This document shows positions 42,581 through 55,760 of a stretch of 64,000 bases of DNA, piece after piece. The stretch is from Agelaius tricolor (lineage: Eukaryota > Chordata > Aves > Passeriformes > Icteridae). The position numbers were made by a program, and so were the translations under genes. Where the stretch lies: NCBI GenBank assembly GCA_023055355.1, contig JALJCS010000036.1, forward strand, positions 1,181,501-1,245,500. Direction: 5' to 3'. The notes beneath the pieces were generated by a model. The model did not search any database. It was not told the DNA's origin and was given only the letters and a program-made list of their open reading frames with translations. Positions within the stretch are counted from its first letter, which is position 1; each line of letters begins with the position of its first letter.

Positions 42581-45500
42581 CAGTGTATCCATGTTGGTTT
42601 AGGCATGTAAGATTCATTTACACACAGTTCAGTTTACTTAAATTATCAGGAATATGATGTTGCAACAGTGCTAAAAAATATTTTCTTTGTCAGTTTTCCC
42701 TGTAGCCGACAATGGTTGAAATTAAAACAGTGTTGAGAAGCCACAGAGAGAGAGAGAGAGGGAGAGAGATTGTCCACTTGGTTAAATGTCATGGGCAGCT
42801 ACTGATTTGGTTGTGGTGTCTCTATGTATATTTTTGTAAAGATTTGCATTTTTAATGCTTAGATATTTGGTGATGACTTGATTGATCGTAACTTGCAACA
42901 TTGTCCTTTTACAAATGTCACACCCATAGAGAAATTGGTACCAGTTTGTGCTGGGCAGTTAAACCAGCTGTTGAACTGGTTCTTCAACTCTCTAAACTTT
43001 GTGAGGAAAAGGAAAACTGGACAGCTGTAGTGCAACACTGGCTGCTGGGAAATCAGCCTGGCAGAGTTTGTTTCCATGGCTCCAGGGCAGGTTTCAGTGT
43101 TCTCCGTGCCCACCAGCCCCAGCAGGTTGGCACATGGAGCTCTGTGGAGGGAGATTTGGGAGATTTCTCTTTAGCCTGCTGTCTGGAGAGATGGTACTAA
43201 CCTTGCATGTTCGACACGGGCAGAGAGAGCTGCTCTTGGAGCTCACTCAGAGCCCCGGGATAGAGGAGAGGCTTCACTGCCTCTGCCCTGGCTGCTGGTG
43301 CTGAAAGTGAGGGAAAAACCCACCTTGAAATGGAAAATCTAAATTCAGATTTCAGCAAACGGCAGAGCAACTAAATATTAGGTTGTGTGTACATTTTATG
43401 CAGTTTTTTGTATCTATTCTCAGTTTTAGTGAGCAGTTAACCATAAAGTTGCTTAGTTTTCCTGCTGTTAGATACAAGTAGATCGTTTCGAGTTGTGTGT
43501 GTACAGTATATAAGAACTAAACTTTTATGCCAATGACTCCTGTGGTTAGTTGGTGTATTCATAGGTATCAAACTGTAGCCATCTCCCCGGGTTACCAGGC
43601 TTGCTTGCTTTTTACACAGCAAAAAAAGCAGTTGGTCAAGCAAGCCCGAATCACTCCTTCCTCAGAATGGATAGTGGTTTGGTTAAAAGATTTCATTTTC
43701 CTTCAGAACAAATGTTTGAAGTTGGATATGAACAAGAGCTGCATCTCTAGTTATGTAGTTTATCACTAATACAGTATATTTAGAAAATTGAACGTGAAAA
43801 ATAACAAACCCAGTGTGTAATCTTACCAGTATTTCTCTAGGAGGCAAGATCCTTTGTTATGGAAATGGCTTTTGGCATTGGGTTTTTTTTCTCTTTACCT
43901 TCAAAAGCCACCATCAAACACTTAATGTTCCTCGCTGTCTGATGTCTGTAGCATATAAAGACACTGATTTCCAAAAGTTCTTTTTTAGAGAAATGTTTTA
44001 GGGTTTGGGTTTAGTGTTTCAGCAGGGCCTTTCAAGAAGCGCAGATGGCTTTGGGGTCTCGTCAGCGGAACGTGCTTAGGGGTTGATCCTAGAACCTTTG
44101 TACATTTAATAGTATTTCTAACTTTTTCTTTACTGTTTGCAGTTTAATGTTCATGTTCTGCTATGCAATCATTTATATGCACGTTCCTTTAATTTTGTAG
44201 ACTTTCCTGGATGTATAGTTTAAAAACAGCAAAAAGTCTATTTAAAACTGTAGCAGTTAGCGTGCAGCTCTAGCAGAGGAAAGTTGTGGGATTAAACTTT
44301 GTATTTCCTTTCTTATAGAGGCTTCTAAAAAGGTATTTTTATATGTTCTTTTTAACAAATATTGTGTACTACCTTTAAAACATCGATGTTTTGATCAAAA
44401 TAACTAAAGACCCAGCTTATTTTCTGCTTGCTGTAAATTTAGCAAACATGCTGTAATAAAAAAATGAAGGAAATACTGATCCACTGGAATTATTGTAGCA
44501 TTAGAATTTGACTCCAGAGCATGGTTAGGAGTAGAGCTATGCATCCCTTATGGAGTAAAATCCTTACTATGGTATTTCAGTAAGGGCAGGAATTTTTCAT
44601 TTAGTGTCTGAATAAATAATGTCACTTCACATTTTTGAAGGGGTACAAGACAAACTGAGAACACTAAGCATAAGTTGTACTCTAATATATTGAATTTTCT
44701 TTGCCATTAACTTTCATTATTGCTGGATGGACTTGCCCCATAGGTTATAATTCAGATATTATTAGCCAGGTTATGAAACTACTTAAAAGCAAACACTAAA
44801 GGTTCATACAGAATCAAAATGATGGTATCACCATAACAATTTATAATTGCCATATCCAAACTGATGCCAGCAGTGGTTCTGTGGGAGGTGGCAGCAGGGC
44901 TGGAGCTGCCTCCTGGCACTGGTGTGTGCCCAGCTGAAGGTTCTGCCCTGCAAGACAAAAATCCTCTGTAAAGCACTGAATTGCTTTCATAAAGCCACTG
45001 TCACCCTTTCTAAGTTGAGCTGTGATTATTTCTGCTTCTAGCAGCAGAAACCCCCACTCTTTTCAGCTTTATAGAGTTATATATATAAATATAATATAGT
45101 CTTCATGGCCAACTGCTGCTTGAGAGGGGTCCTGGTGCCTGCGTGGTGGGGAGAGCGTGGCTGTGTCTGCCAGGCCCTGCAGGGATTGCTGTGCTTGGTG
45201 CTGCTGCTGCTCCAGCTGCACTTGGAGCTGCAAGGGTGGGAGGAGGGAGGAGAAATCTCCATGTCCAGGCAGAGTAACAGTAACTATTCCTTAACTGTTG
45301 TGTCAGCATGTCCTTATATTGTGTGCCTCAGCATTTATGTATAGCACAGTTTAATTTTTGTTTTGAAAAGCCAGATCATTGCAAGTATAATGTAGTGTCT
45401 GCCAGTTCTGATGGTTCTTTCTTTCTCTCCCAGAGGTAGGACTAAACTTTGACTTGACTTGTGTATATGAACAAGCCAGAAAAGCCGAACACAAACCCAC

Positions 45501-46607
45501 GATGTTTCAAGAGTGCATGAATAAAGATGTTGTCCTAGTTCTTGCTCCCATGGAAAAATTGTGAAGAAGCTGTTCTGTGGGCCTTTCAGTTGGGGACGAG
45601 TTAGCAGGATGTGGCCAAAAGGGCAGGGAATGTTTATGCATTCATGCAAATCAAGCCACAGCCCATCTAGATAACATCTCCCTTCCTTGATGCAGGTATC
45701 CCAGTCCTGCCCTAAAAAAAGCAGGAGCCTGTCTTGTGCAAGCTTCCTGCAGGTTATGCACAGCTGGAATGCAAGAACTTTGCAGGCTACAAAAGATCAT
45801 GTCTAGATATCTTTCTTTTGGAGTCTCAAGAACGGTGGGAATTACGTTTTTCTGTGGTAAATCTAGATTTTGTCATTCCTGCAAAATTTGTAGAATTGAA
45901 GTAGTGTGTAAAAAAAACCTCTGCTGAAATTAATGGCTGTGCTCCAAAATATCTGCAGCGAATCGATTGGTGTCAGCAGTCATAGAAGGCTCTATTGGAA
46001 CTTCTTTTTCACCTAAAGTCCATGCACCCAACTGGTAATTAAAAATCTTCAATTTAGTGGTTAAGTAGCTGGGTGTTTAATTAGGGACTCTGATAGACTG
46101 GTCTCTGAAAGCTCAATGTTATCCTTTCTATGTCTTCTCAAGATGTTTAATGTACAGTATCATGGATTTACTCAAAGTGGAATCTTTTGGTTTCAATGTT
46201 GTTTGGAGCTCTCTGCTTGGACAGAGCTTTTTTTCCTGCCTGTTGAGTCGGGTGCCAGCTGGGGTGTGCTCAGAGCAGGGCAGTGCAGCCTCACCCAGCA
46301 CTGCTGCTCGGGCCTTGCCAGGCAAGTACAAAGGGATACAATTGACACATTTTTAGGACATAATCACCCATTAAGAATTGCTGGTTTTCTCCATTTATCT
46401 TGTAACTTGCTTAAAAAAGTCTGTAGTCCATTGCTATAATTAATATTTGTCTAAAGATGCTCTTGCTGCTGAGACTATTGTAGGAAGGGAAGACTCTGTA
46501 CCCTGTAGTGTGTTTGATCGGAGATGCTGATGTTTTATTCACCCACATCCTTTCTTCTTGAGTTTTGTGTTCCATCTGTGCAAATAACCCTGTGAATTGG
46601 GAATAAA
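42581..46607 (+). other. SRSF10: SRSF10 3'UTR with alternative poly(A) signals
   Basis: No coding signal follows the TAA. AATAAA motifs occur at 44455-44460, 45520-45525 and 46602-46607, so short and long 3'UTR forms are possible. A (GA)n run is at about 42746-42770. The last signal is about 275 bp from the PNRC2 poly(A) signal on the opposite strand, so the two genes converge tail to tail. Which signals are used cannot be told from sequence. Confidence 0.5.
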
Positions 46608-46881
46608 ATGTACAAGTTTTGACTATAACTTGAGAGCACCTTCTGACTTAATTAATCCAGCTGTAGTGTGTGGGAGAGGGAGCCCCAAGCTTTTGGTTTT
46701 GTCAGGAACGTTAATTAGTGTTAATTCTCCAGCCCTGTGTTCCCTAACCACTGCAAAGGCATCAAGAGAAGGCTGCAGTTAAGGAAACCTCCCTTGAGAG
46801 GGGAACTGCCAAAATGAGGTCATCCCACTTTTCCATTTCCATCTGAAAACAAAGGAATGCTTTTAGGGGGTAAAAAAAAAG

Positions 46882-46887
46882 TTTATT
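46882..46887 (-). terminator. PNRC2: PNRC2 poly(A) signal
   Basis: TTTATT on the plus strand is AATAAA on the minus strand. It is followed on that strand by a T-run (plus-strand AAAAAAAAA at 46872-46880), giving a 3'UTR of about 1.8 kb for PNRC2. Confidence 0.6.
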
Positions 46888-48652
46888 TATGTTTTGTTTC
46901 CAATTTGTACAAACATCATCAGTAATTGACAATTTGAAGTAGAGAATAGATAATTAACTGGGATACAGCTCAGACTCTGGTGAAGGTCCAGGTCACAACA
47001 CAAGTTTAGAGACTGCCAATTCCGTGTGATTTGGAGCAAGAATTTTCAATAATTTTGTAAACATTCAGCTCAGCTGCCACTGCATTTGGAATGTACAGAA
47101 AGACACCTCCAAACATTTCACAATCTGCAAAAGGCCCGTTCAAATTAAAGCACTTTGGTTTTTTTAGTAAATCCTTGTCTTTTGAAAGAAGCCTGGTTGC
47201 TCCTGAGCTGTCACCCTCAGCTGATCCTGCTGGAGGTGACAGCTCAGGAGCCACCTGCCCTGCCCCTCTGCCGAGGGATTGCAGCAGACTGGGACAAAAT
47301 GTTGTTTTACAGAGCATTGATGCATTTCAGAAACACAGAATGATTCCAATCCTTCAGTTTTATCCAGCACCTGAACCCAGGCATTTGCATTTCTTGTGAA
47401 ACACTTGATTTGAACACTTCAGTGGTTTTTTCATCACTGAACACACTCCTCTCCTACACATTCACAACAGGAGGATCTGGGATCTGAAACTCCAGCAGCT
47501 TTTTTTTTTTTTTTAAGTTTTTTTTTTTCTTTAATTAAAAAAAAATCTAAATAAGCATTTTTTGCACTGATTTTACTTAAAAAAAAAAGAGATCAGAACC
47601 AAATACAATGTGCATATTCATTGCATGTGAAGTGCAAGGGCACAGCCACAAATGTCTTTTTTTTTTGTTAATTTTTTTTTTTAAACAAAATATCATTTTT
47701 TTAAACCAGGCCACGTACTCAACATGGTCATCTTACATTCAGCAGTTTTGTACTAAAAATACTTCTGTGCAGGAAAGCCCAGCAGAAATTTACATATGCT
47801 ACAATGTTTTACATGTATTTACATGGCTCTGTCTTCCCTGTGAGAACATCTAACACCTGCCCCAAACTATTCATTGTTACAGGGGAACCAATTTAACACC
47901 AAACTATGGAACTACTCCACCTTTTTTATAAAAACTAATAGAAAAATGTGGTTTGGAACTCCTCAGTGCAGTGGGCACACAAAGGATCTGGAGGAGCTTT
48001 CTTGGCAGTCACCTGGGGCAATGCAAGGTCTTGAGTTGGCACTCGTGGAGATTCCTGGGAAGCACAGCTGGGTCTGCCCGGGGAGTTCTTCCACACCCTT
48101 CCAGAACATTCCAGATGGGAGTCGGGGCTTGAAACGCTCACCCACCACTGCAGGAGTGCCACTAAAGCTCCCAGGGCAGGGCAGGGATCAGCTGTGCCTC
48201 CCCGGGTGCCCAGGTGGAGGTTTCTGCTCTGCAGAGTGTTTAGCAAATCTCACACCAGCCTGAAAAGGAGCAAATCACCTGACTAAAGTTTTCAGTGCGT
48301 TTTTATTTTCAGTTCATGCTGCATTAAGTTAGGTAAAAGGTGGTTTTCTAACAATTCAAAGCCACAATTCCAATTTTGGCACACAGTCCCATTTATTCTT
48401 AAATACAGTAAATGGTGACTGCTCAGGATTTGATTGATTTACAAGAAAATATCTATTTCACAGTGAGGTGAACACAGCACTGAACTTTTGAGGTAAAAGA
48501 TGAGGGGAATGTAAACTTTCACCCCTCTCCAAGTGACTAACTACATGCAGCAAGAACACCTGGTCCTGGCACACCTGGAGTTTGGAATAACAATGCTCAA
48601 ATCTGAAACCCTGACAGTTGAAATCACTTCTGAAAATCACACAAGTTACACC
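46888..48652 (-). other. PNRC2: PNRC2 3'UTR
   Basis: No exon is recognised between the PNRC2 stop and its poly(A) signal. The stretch has A/T homopolymer runs around 47500-47700. Short open frames on both strands show no conserved product. Confidence 0.55.
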
Positions 48653-49075
48653 TCAGGCCTGGACTTTCAGTAAGGTTTTGAGCTGAAATGTCATTATTTC
48701 CTTATCAGAAGGTTTAAAAGAAACAGGTACCCAGTGGCTTGGTGGCTTAGGCAGAACACTTGGGGAGGGTGGCTCGCTGAACTTGGCTCCAGCATAGTTC
48801 TGGTTGCTCTGAGGGGTGAACAACAGGTTGTGATTGGACAGAGCAGCATTCCAGTTGGGATTCTTGGGGAAGTGAACGTTGTTCTTCCCCCCTTTCTGCA
48901 TGGCCTGCCATGCACCAGGAGAGGAGCTGCAGCCGTGGCCTCTTTCCTTCTTCGCGTAGGTTTTCATCTGAGAATTGGGGTCTTTGCTCTTCTGCCTGTT
49001 TTTAAGTTGCTGATGGTTCTTGGTGGTGTTTCTGGACTGGGGAACGGGAATGTTGTATCTTTCTCCACCGCCCAT
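48653..49075 (-). CDS. PNRC2: Proline-rich nuclear receptor coactivator 2
   Basis: PNRC2 is a small, largely disordered protein that coactivates nuclear receptors and links UPF1 to the DCP1A decapping machinery in nonsense-mediated decay. The whole protein (140 residues; human 139) lies in one exon. It starts [10 protein letters not shown], has the proline-rich SH3-type motif [11 protein letters not shown] near residues 102-112, and ends with the LXXLL-type NR box LKTLL (132-136). An upstream in-frame ATG 30 nt earlier spans the exon border, because a clear acceptor (minus strand TTGTTTTTCCAG) ends at 49094. The start at 49075 is therefore the real one, with 18 nt of 5'UTR in this exon. The gene converges with SRSF10. 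Confidence 0.96.
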   Translation of the reverse strand: MGGGERYNIPVPQSRNTTKNHQQLKNRQKSKDPNSQMKTYAKKERGHGCSSSPGAWQAMQKGGKNNVHFPKNPNWNAALSNHNLLFTPQSNQNYAGAKFSEPPSPSVLPKPPSHWVPVSFKPSDKEIMTFQLKTLLKVQA

Positions 49076-50379
49076 CTTCAACTTAAATGTCACCTGGAAA
49101 AACAAGAGGAGTCAGGATAAGTCTTTATTACTCTTTCATTTAAAACAAAGTATAACAGAGAATGTTTAGATTTCAAGCAAAGGGATAAAAAACAACCTAA
49201 CCAAAACTGGCTCTAAACACACCACGCCTCTCCTCAGAAAAGGTCTAACTGAAGGAATGGGACTGACAAAACCTTGGTCAGAAAAGGCAGAGCCAGATTT
49301 TATCAGTCGATATTGAGTGCTGGAGACATTTAAATTCAGCCTGTTAGCACCTTAAGACTGGGCAAAGTTTGCACTGATAAGGCCACTGCCCAAACTCCTG
49401 GTAAGTGTAAATTGCTCTGATAAACTCAAAATGAGCCGAAAAGCACCTCAAGTGGAGCAGATTTCATGCAATTCCCAAAGCCCATGTCCAGCCTTCAGCA
49501 CTTCCCTGCTGGCTCTCCTGCAACGTTTATTTCCCCTCTCCCACCTCCATTTACCTCTCAGTGGTCTTCTCCGATTCCACACTCTCCAACTCTTGTCCCC
49601 TTTCTTGCTTCCAAGCCTGAAAGAAGAGGTGCTGCCTTGTGCTGGACTCCTTCCTTTGGCTGGGAATAGAAGTTCTCATGGGCCGATCTGCTGTCTTCAG
49701 CCAGGGAGCCGAGCCCAACATCGGATTCTCGGCACAGAAGCTCCAAGGGAGAAGTCCTGCTGCAGAAACGAGAAAAAAATTTCAATCCAGATTATGGAAA
49801 CAGTTGTTTCAGTTCGGGGTGGAAAGAAGGGCAAGCGGAAATAATTCAGACTCTGCTGTTCTGTTTATATGTTAAAGACGACAACATCCTACTAACAAAA
49901 CCCCAAAACCCCACCCAAAGAAAAAGACACAGCTTTGTCTTTCCCTACTTACATAAAGTTCACGACCATATTTAGCATATCCCAAGTAACATTTTGCTCG
50001 TGCTCTGTCTTACAAAGCATTTTAACAGACAAACAAGAACTTTACTTTTTCCCTACTAAAACGAAAGGGATAAAGTACAATTTAAAATACTTTGGGAACT
50101 GGGACAATACAGGAACTGCCCACACAGTGCCCAAACCTTCCCCAGCCATTACAGAGCTCCATTTGTCTCTGTCAGCTGTTTCTTTAATCTTCGTTAGCCA
50201 AGTAATTCCTTAATAACTCTTACACTAATTTCCTGTTTTACTCATGGCTGGTCTTTCCTGGGATCTCTGAGATTTTAATCTTGACGCACTGTAGTCTGTT
50301 CAGCTCCTGTCGCTCCCCAAACTCAGCAGCCCCCTGCCCATCCCTCCCAGAGCTCCAGTGGAGCCGCCCATCTCCATTT

Positions 50380-51280
50380 CCAGCTTCCGCCTTGTTTGGA
50401 CTGAAACCAAGAGCCGAGATAACGTCACCGGCCCCGGCCCAGCTGCCCTCTACTCCCGCTGACCGGAGCTTCTTCGCCTCCGAACTTTCTCCCTTTTCTC
50501 ACCGACACCTGGGGGGAGCCGGGACCCCCCCGTTCCCCCTTCCCCAACAACGGAGCACAACATGGCGGCGGCCGCGCCCGGCCCTTCCCGCACCGCTCCG
50601 CCCTTACCGACTTCTGTCCGCTCCGCTCTCCCACAAGCACGGACACACACACGGCCCTCCGGGAACCGACCCCGCGCTGCTCCGCCGTCACCGTCCGACC
50701 CCCGCCCCCAGAGCTCGCTCGGCTCCGCTCCGCGCCGCCCCTCACTCTCCCTCACAAAATGGCGGCCGCGTCCTGCGCCGTTTAACACCCTCTCCCTCCT
50801 CCCTCCTCCGCGGGGCCGCGGGGCCGCAGCCAATGGGAGCTCGCCCCTTGCGCGCTCCGCCAATGGGAGCCAAGCCCCGCCTGTTGCCAGGCGGGCCCGG
50901 GGCAGAGGGGCCGTGGCGCGCGGGCGGGCGGGGCCGCCATTTGAATCCCCTCACGGAGGGCAGCGCGGGAGCGGCCGCCGCTCTTTGTCCCGCCCGGGCC
51001 GGCCCCGCCGCCCGGCACCGCCCGCGGGCCCCTCCGACCCCTCGCCACAGCCCCCGGCCCCGCTGCCAGCCCCGCCCCGCCCGCGAATTAGCACAACAAA
51101 CATCGCGGGGAACGCCCGCGCCAGCTGCCGCTGGGGGCTTCAAAGAGGTGAAATAATTAACAACAACAAAAAAGAGAAACGCACAAAAAACACCCGGCTG
51201 TGCGAGCGAGGGGCGTCGAGAGAAGGGATTCAGCGAACAAAGAGTAAAATCCGGCCCCCCGGAGATGGCCGCAGCGCTCT
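50380..51280 (-). promoter_or_regulatory. PNRC2: PNRC2 CpG-island promoter
   Basis: This is a CpG-dense region upstream of PNRC2. It holds two CCAAT boxes in nearly identical contexts exactly 30 bp apart (50830-50834 and 50860-50864), the YY1-type AAAATGGCGGC (50756-50766) and GC boxes. A good minus-strand donor (CG|GTAAGG, GT at plus 50607-50606) suggests a non-coding exon 1 from about 50750 down to 50608. The right half (50930-51280) is GC-rich with no recognised gene; it could drive an opposite-strand non-coding RNA. Confidence 0.7.
50608..50755 (-). other. PNRC2: Predicted PNRC2 non-coding exon 1
   Basis: The exon end is set by the donor CG|GTAAGG on the minus strand. The start is taken at the YY1 motif, which often marks initiation sites. 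The PNRC2 coding exon begins with an acceptor, so at least one upstream non-coding exon is needed. A second donor-like site (TTTAT|GTAAGT at plus 49952-49947) could mark another 5'UTR exon. Confidence 0.35.
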
Positions 51281-51289
51281 GGTGTTAAA

Positions 51290-54200
51290 TGGACGGTGTC
51301 GGGTGTGTTGTACCCATTCCCCAGCCTGCATTTTGTTAAACTATTTAATGTTTAAATTTAAAGTATTGAAAATGATGTAGAGCGATGTTTCAGGTCCAAA
51401 GACAGGGAAAAGATTTCCCAGGTTTAAAACAGAGCTGTGGGTATGCGGAGCCCCTGCCAGTGGCTGCAGTTTGTGTTTATATTCACATTCTCTTACTGTG
51501 CCTCAAAGGATCGTTTCAAAGAAAAAACCTACACTTTGCCATGTGTAGAATGATTAAAAATTAGGTATACATAAGAAATTCACACATGTGAGACTGTTCC
51601 CTGCCCACCACTGTGAGGCCAGTCTAGCACTGTGCACCACATTAAAGGCTGAAAAAAAGAAGTTTCAAAGAAAGTGGAAAAGAACAAGTTCAGTTCCAAC
51701 CCCACCAAGTCAGGGCAGTACTTAAAACCAACAGATGAACATTCAGAGTTTTTATTTTGAAGTAAACACCCTGGTTTAATTGAGTAACCCTGCATTCTTA
51801 ACTACAGAAGGGAAAAAATCCTGTTTTATCCCTAAAACAAAACTGTTTCCTTACTGACCTGGTGTTACACGGCTCTGACCCAACCCAGGACAAGGGAAAG
51901 ACTCTAACAGAAGTTTGTATTCATCCTGAAGTTCTTTAAAAAGCCAGCATATTTTTTAATACACAAGATGTGTTGACATACCTAAGCCCAGACCTTTGTT
52001 CCTGTTCTTTATTGTACGTTAGAACAAAGCCAGCTGAAATTAATTTGTTTTTCTCCCTTTGCTTTGGATTTCTTGGCACAATGTAATAGCTGAGGTCCTT
52101 ATAGCAGCTTTTTTTGCCTTTACATGGAAGACAACAATATCTGCTGTAAGCCTGGAAATTCCACTCGTTAATTAACAGCTCTCCTCCAATGCACATCGGC
52201 AGATTTTTGCTTTGTTTCTATCTCTGGTGTGTTTATTTCTGCTAAAGCACGATCTCACCCCAGCGTGTGGAGGTTCTCAAGCCAGGACGTGTCAGTGGGA
52301 TTGAGAAACAGCATTTTGCAGGCTGCAAATGTTCTGCTCTTGTCTGGGCAGCACAACAGCGTGTACTTTTCAGTTCAGAACAAGGATGACACAAGGTCTG
52401 GCTGTTTGTCCTCACTATCTCTGAGATAATTAAAGAAACATCTTGTCTTTCAGAGCTGGTTTCGGGGTCAGGCTGACACATTCAGCCTGGGGGAGCAGGA
52501 AATGTCAGTGATAAGCCGTTCCTGTATTTGTGCAGGAACTGTTCCACTGAAACAAATGGAGTCATTTGGAGGCCGAGCAGGAACACGAGGGTATTTTTTA
52601 AATCAAAGGGACAAATACCCCAAACACCACAAAGTCCAGCTTCCAAAGTTCTGATTCACCCTTCAGCTGTTAGAGCCCTGGGCTGATTTCCTCCCCTGCA
52701 GTGGAAGGAAAGGAGATGTTCCTAGGGCTGTGGAAATCACAACACAGAGAGAAGCACTCGAGTTCTGCTGCATCCTAAAGACTCAGCACAGACTGAACCC
52801 TGAGGTTCTGTCTCAATCCTTTATCATCACCACCCGAGATTCCTTCAACAGGAGCGACTTCACTCCTTCAAATGCTGATTTTTAAACCCCCTTCCTTTTC
52901 AAAGGTCTCGATGTAACATCTGTGACTCTTAGGCATGTGACACTACATCGACCTCAGGTACTCATGGGCAGGCTGGGATGCTGTAGCTGCCTCCAGGATC
53001 GTGCTGTGCTCACCCTGATGTCCTGCAGCCCTGCAGGTGCTGCAGACCCAGTTCCAGAGGCAGAACCCTCAAACGCTGCTGGAACAGGACAGTGCTTCCA
53101 AACCCACCCTGCTGTGACACGTGGTGCCACAGACTCAGTGACCTCCACTGCATCCTCTCGTAACCTGCACACAGCACAGGCAGGAGTTTTCTATTGTGCA
53201 AGTGTCTGCCCTGTCTGGATGATTCCACTCCCTCCAGGCAGTCCAAAGATGGCTGCAATAAATCCCAGCTTCCCTTGTGTTCCCAGGGAGCTTTGTTACC
53301 CAAATCCTCCTCAGCTCCCCACCACGCTCCTGCTGCCACAGTGACAGCACCTCAAGGAATTCCCCAGCCACTTTTATTTTTCACTCAGCACCTCCACTCC
53401 CTCTCAGAGCAAACATTAATCCAGCTCAGGGATGCAGCTCCATCTGTGCTGGCACTGCCCCAACCAGCAAGTCCCAGTGAAGACAAAGCCTCCAGAGCTT
53501 CATTAGCCCCAAATTAAGATGCTCCCAGCTGTGGCTGAGCTGGATCTCAGCACACACACACACTCTGGCCGAGTGTTTCAGTGGAGCTGCTGAGCGTGGA
53601 TGCTGCAGGAAGTCTGCAGCACGGATGACTCATTTGTTAAATCAATAGTGAACCATTGCCCCAGTTTTATTTCACAGTGACGAGTTTCCGGCAGTGGGTG
53701 ACTTTCAGTAAACCCAAGATGTTTACATTTTGTGGCTCCAAGAGCCCCATGACACACTTGAAACTCGTTAGACGTTTCCACCTGAGCCAAACATTAACCA
53801 GATTGTTAATCTAAGTTTCCTTATGAGGGAAACGTGTGAGCTTGTGTTTTCTTTAAAATCTGCATGGAAGCACTGGGTGTACAGTAATGTTTAGAATATC
53901 CTTTATTCTGCCTGGCAGAGGACCCGTGTTCATTAAATGAAGCTCAGGATATTCACAGCAGTGAGCTACAGGAACTGAGCACACATTTGAACCTCTGCAG
54001 GGTAAATAGAGAAGAGGCTCAAGAACCCAAACAGTGTGATAAAACTACACATTTTTATTGTTTAAATCTCATTACAAGTATATTGATATACGCTTTAGAC
54101 GTGAATTAAGGTGGTGTCCACCAGCACCTGAGTTAGATCAGCTCCAGAACACGAGTTCCATCCTCTGCACTGCTGGACCTCGTGAGTGTGAGATCACATC

Positions 54201-55480
54201 CAGCCCTGCACTGTGCGTTGGTGTGTGGGGTGTGCACAGCACCCAGCAAACAGCAGCAGGAGTGAAACCCCCCTGGACACCGACAGAGCTCTCAGCCAAA
54301 GCCCGAGCCCGGGGGGTGTAAAGGGCTTGTGCTGAAGCAGCTTTGTCACAGCTGACAGCTTTTCCCACTCTGGAAAACAAACACATCCAGGCACGACTGC
54401 CCAGTCACGCCCTGTTTTCTGCCTCAACAGCTCCTCGTTCAGAACCCACACCGGCTCTGAGTCACAGAGCCCTGCAGGAACCTTCAGCCCATGTAAATCA
54501 ATATGCCTGGTTCACGTCCTGTCAGCAGGGAAAACAGTTCTACCTGAACCCTCCTCCCTCCACGAGAGCAGCAGAGGTGTTTGTGCACAGGAGAATCCCC
54601 CAGCCAAGCCCCAAACTCCTGTTTGCTCTCAGGAGCTGTGCTAGACACGGCAGTAAAGATGGGTTGGGTTTTTTCTGAGCATTTTCCCTATGAGTGCAGT
54701 AGAGTCACTCACCGTGGCTCTCTGAGTCACACCTTATCAAGGTGAGCAGTGCCCGACCCTCAGCCCTATCTGCACCACCCAGTTTTTAAATTCAGCCCAG
54801 CAAACACAACAGTCAGAGGAAGAGGAGCAATCCCTGTCCTCCCACAGAGCACGGACACCCTTCCAGCAGGGGCTGGTGTCTGAGTGTCCCAGCACAGCCC
54901 CAGGGCTCTTCACTCTGCTCTGGGGACAGAAACTCCTGCACTCCTGAACGATACCAGGCTCACAGTCCCTTTCCTTGAAGCATTGCTTCAACCCCGAGCA
55001 TGGGGCTGTTCCCAAAGCAGGGTTATTCCAGCAAAAACCCTTTACATTACAACAATCAGCTCTGATGGTTTTCCTTTAGTCTGGCAGGACAATTTTTGCT
55101 ATAAATCAGAGTCAATTCAAAAGCTTCTAACTGTGCTGCCATAATAATATATCTTTCCTGTGACACAACAGTTCTCCCTGCAGACAGAGGAAACTTGGGT
55201 GCATGTTTCACAGGATGCTGCTGGATGTGAAGCTGTGTCAGAGCAGGGAATGATTTGGAGCTAGGTGCTGCTGTTGGAACTCAGGACCAGCATAAATAAT
55301 CTTTCTGTTTCTCACCTGCTCTTTACAATCTTGCACCGGCTCCTGCAAAATTTCTCAGTTCCTGGAAACAAGAATGGAAGAATTATTTTTTAGGACAGAG
55401 CTGACAAACCATCATCTCCTGTGCTTCCATCCCAGCCCGTGATGCCTCTCATGGTTATTGTGGTTTCCAGACCCCCTCCC
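51290..55480. other. PNRC2-CNR2 intergenic region, left part
   Basis: No protein gene is recognised. A minus-strand AATAAA (plus TTTATT at 54054-54059) is the only gene-end-like signal. The interval 55316-55361 looks like a small minus-strand exon (see findings). Otherwise only short, unsupported open frames are seen. Confidence 0.45.
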
Positions 55481-55760
55481 AGCCCCGGGGCTGCAGAGCC
55501 GGGGCAAAGGGAACCCCCTTTTCCCGGCCGGGGGCCAGGAGGAAGCGCCGAGTTCCCGGTTCTGCCTCCTCCTCAAGCTTTCCCCGGGCGCTGTCCGGGT
55601 TTCCCTGGAGAGGGCAGCCGAGCACCGCTGAGCTCCGGCGGCCGCTGCCGAACCCCGGAGCCGCACGCGGTGCTCGAGGGCGAGGAGGCAAAGCGGGGTT
55701 TGGAGAGGACGGGGTGTAACCGCTGGTGATGCCACCGAGTGAGGGAACTGGGATCCCAGC
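55480..55760. promoter_or_regulatory. Small isolated CpG island
   Basis: About 280 bp of CpG-rich DNA stand out from an AT-richer surround and are not attached to a recognised gene. About 90 bp downstream on the plus strand lies a consensus donor CCAG|GTAAGG (GT at 55849-55850). It may be a distal promoter and non-coding exon for CNR2, 5.5 kb away, or the promoter of a non-coding RNA. Confidence 0.4.

Noticed and set aside
48653..49105. 150-residue PNRC2 starting at the upstream ATG
   Set aside because: That ATG lies across the intron-exon border; the acceptor at 49094 leaves only the second ATG in the mature exon.
50281..51380. Open frames of 272-291 codons at the PNRC2 promoter
   Set aside because: These are GC-rich low-complexity translations with no splice or family evidence, overlapping promoter motifs.
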